Below are positions 1 through 5,185 of a stretch of DNA of 8,434 bases, piece after piece. The notes under the pieces are model-generated. The model searched no databases and had not been told where the DNA came from. It saw only the letters and a list, made by a program, of their open reading frames with translations. Position 1 is the stretch's first letter, and each line of letters begins with the position of its first letter. A program made the translations under genes and the position numbers. The DNA is taken from assembly GCA_017646555.1 (NCBI GenBank), contig JAGCMG010000142.1, forward strand, positions 1 to 8,434. Reading direction: 5' to 3'. Source of the DNA: Clostridia bacterium (GTDB lineage: Bacteria > Bacillota > Clostridia > Christensenellales > Borkfalkiaceae).

Positions 1-532
1 GACCGTGCATAAGCCCGGCTTTTGCCGTTGGATAATCCGGTCCTTTGCCGTCGCCTTCCGCCCCGGTGATTGAGCCGATATTGATTATTAAACCGCCGTT
101 TTGTTTACGCATTTGCTTTAATACGGCGTGGGCAAAATAGAACGGTCCTTTAAGGTTTACGTCTAACCCCCAATCGAAAACATCAATAGGGACGTCGGGG
201 AATTCTGCATCCCAACCAACGTTAAGCACTCGCCTTGCCGTACCGCCTGCAAAGTTTGCCATTACGTCAATACTAGAAAAAGTTCCAACCGCTTTTTCGC
301 ACACCGCTTGAACTTGCTTATAATCCCTTACGTCACAAACTATTCCTACTGCTTTTCCTTGCCCTAAAGCGTTGATTTCATCCGCCTTTTCTTTTAACGC
401 CGTTTCATTAACGTCACACAAAACAACGTTACCACCAAGGCTAGTAAAGTTTTGGGCAAACAATAATCCCATACCGGATGCCACGCCCGTTACGATTGCC
501 GTTTTATTTTTAAATGATAAATCCCAACTCAT
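1..532 (-). CDS. Short-chain dehydrogenase/reductase (SDR), C-terminus beyond window
   Basis: This is an NAD(P)-dependent oxidoreductase of the classical SDR family, cut by the left window edge after 177 residues (the family is usually about 250-270). I translated it by hand from the ATG at 532, which has an AAAGG ribosome binding site at 539-543. The Rossmann motif TGVASGMG is at residues 15-22. An acidic D40 at the end of the second strand suggests NAD rather than NADP. NFAG (93-96) replaces the common NNAG. The catalytic tetrad is complete: N126, S154 (INIGS), Y167 and K171 (YPTAK). The substrate cannot be read from the sequence; many relatives act on sugars, polyols or 3-oxoacyl compounds. 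It is divergent from an AraC-type regulator and shares an overlapping promoter region with it, which suggests inducible carbohydrate or small-molecule metabolism (inference). Confidence 0.9.
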   Translation of the reverse strand, partial: MSWDLSFKNKTAIVTGVASGMGLLFAQNFTSLGGNVVLCDVNETALKEKADEINALGQGKAVGIVCDVRDYKQVQAVCEKAVGTFSSIDVMANFAGGTARRVLNVGWDAEFPDVPIDVFDWGLDVNLKGPFYFAHAVLKQMRKQNGGLIINIGSITGAEGDGKGPDYPTAKAGLMHG

Positions 533-566
533 AACACACCTTTATTAAGATTGTTTTAGTATTTTT

Positions 567-595
567 ATTATATACTATTGACTTTGAAAATTCAA
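567..595 (-). promoter_or_regulatory. Sigma-A-type promoter for the SDR gene
   Basis: On the minus strand, a -35 TTGAAT (590-595) and a -10 TATAAT (567-572) are separated by exactly 17 bp. Transcription would start near 560, giving a leader of roughly 28 nt before the SDR ATG at 532. The element overlaps the divergent araC promoter, so the two polymerases cannot both bind at once. Confidence 0.75.
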
Positions 596-609
596 TTATA
601 TATACTATT
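569..609 (+). repeat. 11-bp direct repeat in the divergent SDR/araC promoter
   Basis: TATATACTATT occurs at 569-579 and again at 599-609, exactly 30 bp apart, about three helical turns. The first copy overlaps the SDR -10 and the araC -35. The second covers the araC -10. A small inverted repeat TTGAA-AA-TTCAA sits between them (584-595). AraC-family proteins typically bind direct repeats on one face of the helix, so this is a reasonable operator candidate. The sequence is AT-rich, and the second copy may simply be the -10 box. Confidence 0.45.
578..606 (+). promoter_or_regulatory. Sigma-A-type promoter for the AraC-family regulator
   Basis: On the plus strand, a -35 TTGACT (578-583) and a -10 TATACT (601-606) are separated by 17 bp. 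The expected start is near 613, about 33 nt before the ATG at 646. It is interleaved with the minus-strand promoter of the SDR gene: the minus-strand -35 lies inside this promoter's spacer. Confidence 0.75.
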
Positions 610-645
610 ATAAATGAAAACAATTCTACTGCCAAGGGGTAAAAA

Positions 646-1440
646 ATGCACATAAACCATCCGTCCGCTTTTTTCGTCGTAGCAAAATACGAACATAAAA
701 ATAACGAATATTATGACTTTTCAAAAGAAAAAAGACCGCACCACAATTTATTATTTATGCTAAACGGTAGCGCGGTAATTTCGTCGGAAGGAACAACTTT
801 TACAGTTAGCGCTGGTGAAATTTGTTATATTCCAAAAGGTTCTACTTATACCGCTAAATGGATATGTTCCCCAACTTGCGAATATAAGACCGTTCACTTT
901 AACGTTTTACAAAAAGACGAACCGTTTGAAAACAAAAAAGTTTGCGTTCAAAAAATCAACAGTAGTTTTTTTAAGTCTTTTTTTGAATTAGTTAAAGATA
1001 TAAAAACTTTTCAAGACGCACCCCCGCCAGCAAGTTTTAAGGCGCTATCGGCATTTTATAATTTAATTGCTGAACTTTTCCCGCTTGTTCAATGCGCTGA
1101 TAGCGAAATTAAGCCTAGCCAAATTACGCCGGCGTTAAACTTTCTTGAAAACAACTTGCTTGCAAGCGTTAAGGTGGAGGACCTTGCTAAACTTTGCTTT
1201 TTAAGCCCGTCAAGGTTTTTCTTTGTGTTTAAAGAACAAGTAGGGTGTTCACCTATCGTTTATAAAAACCAAATGATTATTCAGCGCGCATCACAAACTT
1301 TACTTTTTGAAAAGAATAAAAGTATTGAAGAAATTTCTAACCAATACGGTTTTGACACCCCTATTTATTTTAGAAGAATTTTTAAACAAATAACAGGCAA
1401 AACGCCAACCGAATACCGCAAGAACGGCGGATTTATTTAA
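646..1440 (+). CDS. AraC-family transcriptional regulator (cupin plus HTH)
   Basis: A 264-residue regulator of normal length for the family. Residues 1 to about 105 form a cupin-like ligand-sensing domain, recognisable by the turn G57-x5-P63-x-G65 and alternating beta-type hydrophobic pattern. A helical linker (about 105-160) leads to the C-terminal double helix-turn-helix (about 162-258). The first HTH contains LAKLCFLSPSRFFFVFK (180-196). The second contains EEISNQYGFDTPIYFRRIFK (228-247) and ends in the family signature GKTPTEYR (251-258). The start is supported by AAGGGG at 634-639, 6 nt before the ATG. It is divergent from the SDR gene, the usual position of a local activator. The ligand is unknown. 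Its transcript probably ends at the terminator at 1629-1656, which is shared with the convergent gene. Confidence 0.93.
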   Translation: MHINHPSAFFVVAKYEHKNNEYYDFSKEKRPHHNLLFMLNGSAVISSEGTTFTVSAGEICYIPKGSTYTAKWICSPTCEYKTVHFNVLQKDEPFENKKVCVQKINSSFFKSFFELVKDIKTFQDAPPPASFKALSAFYNLIAELFPLVQCADSEIKPSQITPALNFLENNLLASVKVEDLAKLCFLSPSRFFFVFKEQVGCSPIVYKNQMIIQRASQTLLFEKNKSIEEISNQYGFDTPIYFRRIFKQITGKTPTEYRKNGGFI

Positions 1441-1441
1441 T

Positions 1442-1458
1442 AACGTAATCTTTACGTT
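1442..1458 (+). other. Small hairpin directly after the araC stop codon
   Basis: A perfect 7-bp inverted repeat, AACGTAA / TTACGTT with a TCT loop, begins two bases after the TAA stop. No T-tract follows, so it is not a good intrinsic terminator. It may protect the mRNA 3' end or be chance. Confidence 0.35.
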
Positions 1459-1556
1459 GTTGTATTAGTTGTAGATACTTCCACACGCTACGCTTAATCA
1501 GTATGATAGGTTTTTATTATTTACTACCACCTTGCCCTTTCTTGCAGTTTTTATTT

Positions 1557-1596
1557 TGTCATATTGAGTAAGGGATTTTTTGCACCGAAATATCTC
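1557..1596. repeat. Possible remnant of a dispersed palindromic intergenic repeat
   Basis: TGTCATATTGAG (1557-1568) and CGAAATATCTC (1586-1596) flank an unrelated 17-nt insert. From memory, similar paired half-sites (TGTCATATTGAG, a few bases, then CGAAATATCTC) occur as dispersed intergenic repeats in gut bacterial genomes; I cannot check this here. The rest of the 235-bp gap between araC and the convergent gene holds no gene I can support. Confidence 0.3.
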
Positions 1597-1597
1597 T

Positions 1598-1612
1598 TTT
1601 GGTCAAGTTTCA
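1598..1612 (+). repeat. Copy 1 of a 15-nt intergenic repeat lying upstream of a terminator
   Basis: TTTGGTCAAGTTTCA matches the sequence at 5124-5138 at 14 of 15 positions. Both copies end about 16 nt before the A-tract of a hairpin terminator, and there are further scattered matches in the intervening bases. This suggests a common origin, perhaps a dispersed intergenic element that includes or targets terminators. Confidence 0.4.
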
Positions 1613-1628
1613 TAATATCATTACATAT

Positions 1629-1656
1629 AAAAAGCACCCATTTGGGTGCTTTTTTT
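1629..1656. terminator. Bidirectional intrinsic terminator between araC and mbfA
   Basis: The stem GCACCC (1634-1639) / GGGTGC (1644-1649) has a 4-nt loop, five A's before it and seven T's after it. The A and T tracts pair and let it work in both directions, serving the convergent araC (ends 1440) and mbfA (ends 1676) genes. The T-tract on the araC strand is the longer one. Confidence 0.85.
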
Positions 1657-1675
1657 GGTTTTTAATTTATTAAAC

Positions 1676-2551
1676 TTATACCCCGATGAAGTGTTTTGCT
1701 AAAATACCTACGACGAACGATACTACGCCAACGCCAACTGAAATAAATAACATTTCAAAAAAGCGTGGTGCAAACTTTTCGCCTTTAACGACGGCAATAT
1801 AAAAGTTAAACCCTGCTATAATTAAAACTATTACGCCAAGCATACAAACTAGCGCAAGCAAGTATTGCCCTGGGGCGCAAATCAAATACGGTGCAACTAG
1901 CAAGGCAACGGTAAGTAAATACGCTATACCCGTATAGGCGCAAGATTTAAGCGCGTCTTTCCTTCCCTCTGACTTTGCCGATAAGAACTCACTTGACGCC
2001 ATTGAAAAGGTTGCCGATATACCGACGATTAGTCCTGAAAGTGCAATAAGCCTTGTATTTTGCAAAGCGAAAGTGAACCCTGCTAAAGAGCCTGCAAGTT
2101 CAACGAGCGCGTCGTTTAAGCCAAGAACCATACTGCCGACGTATTTTAAGCGTTCTTCGTCAAGCATACTAATAAGCGCGTTTTCGTGTTCTTCTTCCTG
2201 CTGTTTTATAGTTTCAGCCTCTGGCACTTCTTCTAAAATGGTCGAATAATTTTTTTGCGCGCCTTTTTCACCGCGTTCCATAATTTTTATAGCGAAAGTA
2301 AACCCGAAAACTTTTGCGTAAAATACGAACTTTGCTATTTTAGCGCGTTTTGGTTTCATTGTAACGCCCGTGTAAGATTTCCAAATTTCGTAGTGTTTTT
2401 TCTCTTCTTCGGCAAGTCTTAAAAGCGTTTTTTTGTTTTCTTCACCTTTTGCAAACTTTGATATTTTAGCGTAAATAACGCTTTCAGTCAGTTCGTTTTG
2501 TTGCATTTTTAATATGATTTTAAGAGACGCATCTGAAATGGTTTTATTCAT
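1676..2551 (-). CDS. mbfA: Membrane-bound ferritin MbfA-type: rubrerythrin-like domain fused to VIT1/CCC1 transporter
   Basis: A 291-residue two-domain protein. Residues 1 to about 130 form a ferritin-like four-helix domain with di-iron ligand candidates E20, E50-x2-H53, E92 and E119-x2-H122. Residues about 138-291 form a VIT1/CCC1 membrane domain of about five helices. It carries the family motif GLNDALVELAGSLAGF (144-159) and SMASSEFLSAKSE (183-195). D147 and M184 match the metal-path positions known from eukaryotic VIT1. Characterised MbfA proteins export iron and protect against peroxide; that role is taken from the family. The ATG at 2551 is chosen because AAGGAG lies at 2559-2564. A longer frame opening at 2626 would start upstream of its own promoter. 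It is divergent from putP. Confidence 0.88.
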   Translation of the reverse strand: MNKTISDASLKIILKMQQNELTESVIYAKISKFAKGEENKKTLLRLAEEEKKHYEIWKSYTGVTMKPKRAKIAKFVFYAKVFGFTFAIKIMERGEKGAQKNYSTILEEVPEAETIKQQEEEHENALISMLDEERLKYVGSMVLGLNDALVELAGSLAGFTFALQNTRLIALSGLIVGISATFSMASSEFLSAKSEGRKDALKSCAYTGIAYLLTVALLVAPYLICAPGQYLLALVCMLGVIVLIIAGFNFYIAVVKGEKFAPRFFEMLFISVGVGVVSFVVGILAKHFIGV

Positions 2552-2558
2552 AATTTTT

Positions 2559-2564
2559 CTCCTT
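2559..2564 (-). promoter_or_regulatory. Ribosome binding site fixing the mbfA start
   Basis: AAGGAG on the minus strand, 7 nt before the ATG at 2551. It decides between this start and the upstream in-frame ATG at 2626. Confidence 0.85.
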
Positions 2565-2572
2565 TTTTGTAT

Positions 2573-2601
2573 ATTATACATTATTAAGTGAGTAATTTCA
2601 A
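2573..2601 (-). promoter_or_regulatory. Sigma-A-type promoter for mbfA
   Basis: On the minus strand, -35 TTGAAA (2596-2601) and -10 TATAAT (2573-2578) are separated by 17 bp. The expected start near 2566 leaves a very short leader of about 15 nt that still contains the ribosome binding site. No clear Fur box is visible, although iron or peroxide control would be expected for this family. Confidence 0.75.
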
Positions 2602-2619
2602 TAACAATACACATAATAT

Positions 2620-2648
2620 TTGACATTTTATTTATAATATTGTAAAAT
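2620..2648 (+). promoter_or_regulatory. Sigma-A-type promoter for putP
   Basis: A consensus -35 TTGACA (2620-2625), a 17-bp spacer and -10 TAAAAT (2643-2648). The start near 2655 gives a leader of about 30 nt with AGGAG at 2671-2675. The -35 lies 18 bp from the -35 of the divergent mbfA promoter. Confidence 0.75.
2631..2646. promoter_or_regulatory. Quasi-palindrome in the putP promoter, candidate operator
   Basis: TTTATAAT (2631-2638) followed directly by ATTGTAAA (2639-2646) makes an inverted repeat with 7 of 8 base pairs matching. It overlaps the spacer and most of the -10 box of putP, where a bound repressor would block transcription. The binding protein is unknown; AT-rich palindromes also arise by chance. 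Confidence 0.35.
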
Positions 2649-2684
2649 TACGGCGTTATTAAACTTTTTTAGGAGTGTATTAAA

Positions 2685-4235
2685 ATGAATTGGTATGAAT
2701 TATCTGCCTTTATCTTATACCTTGTTGCAATGCTTGCAATAGGCGTATGGTTCTTCGTTAAAGGCTTGAAGAAGAAAAATACCACCGAAAAAGATTACTT
2801 TTTAGGCGGTAGACAAATGAGTGGTTTAGTTGCAGCGTTCTCTGCAGGTGCATCAGACATGTCTGCTTGGGTTTTAATGGGACTTCCTGGTTCAATTTGC
2901 CTTTACGGTTTAGGTGAAGTTTGGATTTCTATCGGTCTTTTTATCGGTACGGTTTGCGCTTGGCTCTTTATCGCACCAAAACTTCGTAGATTTGCTATTA
3001 AAGCCGACGATTCTATTACGATACCACAATTTTTATCTAATAGATTTAAGTCTAAAAATCCACTTTTACAAGTATCTTGCGCTGTTATCTTCGTGATTGC
3101 TTACTGTGTTTACACGGCATCTTCTTTATCGGCTTGTGGTGAACTTTTCAATACCGTTTTAGGTATCGATGGCAAAATCGCTATGATTATTGCAGCAGTA
3201 GTTATTCTTTTATACACCCTTTTAGGTGGCTTTAACGCTGTTTGTTGGACCGACCTTATTCAAGGCTTAATTATGCTTGGCGCACTTATGATTGTTCCTA
3301 TCGTGTGCTTGTTCTTCCTTAAATTAGACGGCCCTATCGCAAGCGTTGCTACCCCTGAAAATTACTACAATCTTTTATCAAGTGGTAAATTCGATTGGAA
3401 CAGTATTGCAGGCATTTTATCTGGTTTAGGTTGGGGTTTAGGCTACTTTGGTATGCCACATATCCTTATCCGTTATATGTCTATTCGTTCGGAAAAGGAA
3501 ATGAAAAAATCTCAAATTATCGGTATTATTTGGATTTTTATTATTTTAGTTATGGCTACCGTCGTTGGTATCGTTGGTCACGAATATTTAGGTTCAAGCG
3601 TTACGGCAGATAACAAAAACCTTGTATTTGTAAAAATTGTTAAAAAGATTTTCGGCTACGGCGCTGTTGCTTTAATCGGTGGCATTATGCTTTCGGCTAT
3701 CGTTGCTGCCGCCATGAGTACAGCCGATTCGCAATTACTTGCATCTTCAAGTTCTTTCGCTTCGGATATCTATAAAACCACTATTAGAAAAAATGCAAGC
3801 GAAAAAGAAATGCAATGGGTTTCAAGAGGCACGGTTGCATTAGTTATTATCGTTGCGTTCTTTATCGCAATTAACCCTAATTCCGGTGGTATTATGGGCT
3901 TGGTTGAATCAGCGTGGGCGTTCTTTGGCGCAGCGTTCGGCCCTGTAATTATCTTCTCACTTTTCTGGAAACGCTTTAACTACGTTGGCGCTGTAAGTTC
4001 GATTTTATCAGGCTTTACCGTTTCAATTTTCTGGATGTTTGCATTTAACTCTGGCGCTGATAGTTTCATCTTCAACACCGGCTTATACGAACTCGTTCCA
4101 GGCTTTATCGTTGGTACGATAGTTGCAGTTGTCGTTACTCTCTTAACCAAAGCACCATCACAAGAAGTTGTTGAACTTTTTGAAAGCGTTGGCGATAGCG
4201 TTGAAGAAGAAGTTATCGAAACACCTGCTGTATAA
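2685..4235 (+). CDS. putP: Sodium/proline symporter (solute:sodium symporter family)
   Basis: A 516-residue polytopic membrane protein, close to the 502 residues of E. coli PutP. It takes up L-proline with Na+ as a nutrient or compatible solute. Diagnostic stretches are DYFLGGR (37-43), SAGASDMSAWVLMGLPG (from 53), LLGGFNAVCWTDLIQG in the middle and AAAMSTADSQLLASSS, where M344, S345 and T346 lie. By comparison with E. coli PutP, S57-D58 correspond to the Na+-binding S54-D55, and S345-T346 to S340-T341. The family has 13 membrane helices in a LeuT-like fold. The tail is acidic (EEEVIE). The start is set by AGGAG at 2671-2675. No proline catabolic gene is nearby. It is a single-gene transcript from its own promoter to the terminator at 4255. 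Related SSS transporters carry other solutes, but the match to PutP is good throughout. Confidence 0.93.
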   Translation: MNWYELSAFILYLVAMLAIGVWFFVKGLKKKNTTEKDYFLGGRQMSGLVAAFSAGASDMSAWVLMGLPGSICLYGLGEVWISIGLFIGTVCAWLFIAPKLRRFAIKADDSITIPQFLSNRFKSKNPLLQVSCAVIFVIAYCVYTASSLSACGELFNTVLGIDGKIAMIIAAVVILLYTLLGGFNAVCWTDLIQGLIMLGALMIVPIVCLFFLKLDGPIASVATPENYYNLLSSGKFDWNSIAGILSGLGWGLGYFGMPHILIRYMSIRSEKEMKKSQIIGIIWIFIILVMATVVGIVGHEYLGSSVTADNKNLVFVKIVKKIFGYGAVALIGGIMLSAIVAAAMSTADSQLLASSSSFASDIYKTTIRKNASEKEMQWVSRGTVALVIIVAFFIAINPNSGGIMGLVESAWAFFGAAFGPVIIFSLFWKRFNYVGAVSSILSGFTVSIFWMFAFNSGADSFIFNTGLYELVPGFIVGTIVAVVVTLLTKAPSQEVVELFESVGDSVEEEVIETPAV

Positions 4236-4254
4236 TCATCAATTAACTTTTAAC

Positions 4255-4282
4255 AAAAAAGCACCCACTCGGGTGCTTTTTT
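4255..4282. terminator. Bidirectional intrinsic terminator between putP and the lipoprotein locus
   Basis: Stem GCACCC (4261-4266) / GGGTGC (4271-4276) with loop ACTC, six A's before and six T's after. It serves putP on the plus strand and the convergent lipoprotein locus on the minus strand. The stem is the same as in the terminator at 1629-1656. Confidence 0.88.
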
Positions 4283-4317
4283 AATTTTGTCATAACTCGC
4301 TCCTTTAAAAATATATT

Positions 4318-4563
4318 TTACTCTTTTACAATCGATAACGACAAAGTGTCTTTTCTTGGATTCGTCTTCAAATACCCTGCATATTCTATCGTTTCACTTT
4401 CTAAATCAAAAACAAAAATGGTTGGAAATGACAATTTTAACCCAGTTAAAAATATAGCACTATAAAGATAAACATATCCTTTACAGTAAATAAATAATTT
4501 ATTATCAAATTCCATTAATGCCGTAGGTACGTGTTTTAAATCACCCAAATTTAGTTCTTCTTT
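4318..4563 (-). pseudogene. Distal part of the interrupted lipoprotein gene, in frame after a TAA
   Basis: After the TAA at 4564-4566 the same frame continues as KEELNLGDLKHVP and stays open for 81 codons to the stop at 4318-4320. A run that long without a stop is unlikely by chance at about 70% AT, and the text reads smoothly across the stop (ARQILD, stop, KEELNLG). The simplest reading is one lipoprotein of about 216 residues broken by a single nonsense change. Alternatives are stop-codon readthrough, or a separate small gene starting at the TTG at 4548 (76 residues), which has only a weak AGAAG-like site before it. The sequence contains an aromatic-rich segment (KLFIYCKGYVYLYSAIF). I recognise no family. 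Confidence 0.6.
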
Positions 4564-4971
4564 TTAGTCTAGTATTTGTCTTGCTTTTGCACATTTTTCT
4601 AATATGTAATCCTCATCAATAAAAATGGTTGTTTCTTTTAAGGGGTTTTTATCTTCATTGATTTTAGTTATTGTAATGTATCCATAATAAAAATTCAGAA
4701 GAGTTTTAGATACTATCTCAAAACTAAATTTAGTATCTCCACTTATAACAACTTCGTTTTCAGGTAAAATTTGAGTATTTTCTCCCGTCGTTTCTATTAA
4801 TTTATAGCCAACAATATCTCTTTCAATAGTCGCATATGCTTCGTCTAATTTTTCAGCATATAAATTTATCCACTCATCAGTAGTACGTCCTTTGGCTCTG
4901 TTACACGCAAAAAAAGGCAATACTAAAATAATAGCCATAATTAAAGATAAAATTTTACTAATTCTTTTCAT
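4564..4971 (-). CDS. Putative lipoprotein of unknown function, truncated by an in-frame stop
   Basis: A 135-residue reading frame with a typical lipoprotein signal: basic MKRISK, a hydrophobic stretch (about 8-20) and a lipobox ending LPFFAC with C23 as the lipidation site. It would be exported, cleaved before C23 and anchored to the outer face of the membrane. The mature part is acidic and shows no family I recognise. The start is firm: AAAGGGGG at 4977-4984, 5 nt before the ATG. A near-perfect promoter lies upstream. The frame ends in TAA at 4564 but continues open beyond it, so this is probably the N-terminal part of a longer protein. GC content is roughly 25-30% by hand count of sample lines, against about 40% in the flanking conserved genes, which suggests transfer or relaxed selection. 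Confidence 0.7.
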   Translation of the reverse strand: MKRISKILSLIMAIILVLPFFACNRAKGRTTDEWINLYAEKLDEAYATIERDIVGYKLIETTGENTQILPENEVVISGDTKFSFEIVSKTLLNFYYGYITITKINEDKNPLKETTIFIDEDYILEKCAKARQILD

Positions 4972-5014
4972 GCTTGCCCCCTTTGGTTTTTTTTGTTAGT
5001 TATTTTCTAATATT

Positions 5015-5044
5015 ATTATACTTTAATAGCGCGCTGTTTGTCAA
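5015..5044 (-). promoter_or_regulatory. Near-perfect sigma-A promoter for the lipoprotein locus
   Basis: On the minus strand, a consensus TTGACA (5039-5044) and TATAAT (5015-5020) with an 18-bp spacer. Transcription would start near 5008, about 37 nt before the ATG at 4971. The palindrome AGCGCGCT (5028-5035) lies in the spacer and stands out as GC-rich in an AT-rich context; it could be an operator. Confidence 0.8.
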
Positions 5045-5123
5045 TACCCTATTTTTACAAGTATTACCATCACTGTTAGCGAAACATTTTAAAGCGTAGT
5101 AAAAAAGCCCCTTTTTTATGCAG

Positions 5124-5138
5124 TTTGGTCAACTTTCA
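5124..5138 (+). repeat. Copy 2 of the 15-nt intergenic repeat upstream of a terminator
   Basis: TTTGGTCAACTTTCA differs at one base from 1598-1612. As in the other copy, the A-tract of a hairpin terminator begins about 16 nt further on. The remaining sequence between the lipoprotein promoter and this point holds no gene I can support. Confidence 0.4.
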
Positions 5139-5154
5139 CTATACCGTTATAAGC

Positions 5155-5179
5155 AAAAAAGAGCCGAAAGGCTCTTTTT
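5155..5179 (-). terminator. Intrinsic terminator of the uppS-cdsA-dxr-rseP operon
   Basis: The stem GAGCC (5161-5165) / GGCTC (5170-5174) closes a 4-nt loop and is flanked by six A's and five T's that extend the pairing. Read on the minus strand it ends in a six-T tract a few bases after the rseP stop at 5186. Its symmetry would let it work in both directions. Confidence 0.85.
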
Positions 5180-5185
5180 GACTTA

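Noticed and set aside
1503..1571. 22-residue ORF in the araC-mbfA gap
   Set aside because: It has no ribosome binding site or promoter, and it overlaps the probable repeat remnant.
2552..2626. N-terminal extension of mbfA from the ATG at 2626
   Set aside because: The extra 25 residues cover the TTGAAA/TATAAT promoter, and a strong AAGGAG site marks the ATG at 2551, where the ferritin domain begins.
2632..2646. PerR box near the putP/mbfA promoters
   Set aside because: Only the first half-site TTATAAT matches the consensus; the second half fails at most positions. It is kept only as an unnamed quasi-palindrome.
3395..3613. Out-of-frame ORFs inside putP
   Set aside because: They have a biased composition rich in Tyr, Arg and Phe, and lie wholly within a clearly real transporter gene.
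5101..5117. AAAAAAG / CTTTTTT hairpin as an additional terminator
   Set aside because: The stem has a single G-C pair with a three-base loop, so it is too weak. It may be a decayed terminator or part of the intergenic repeat.
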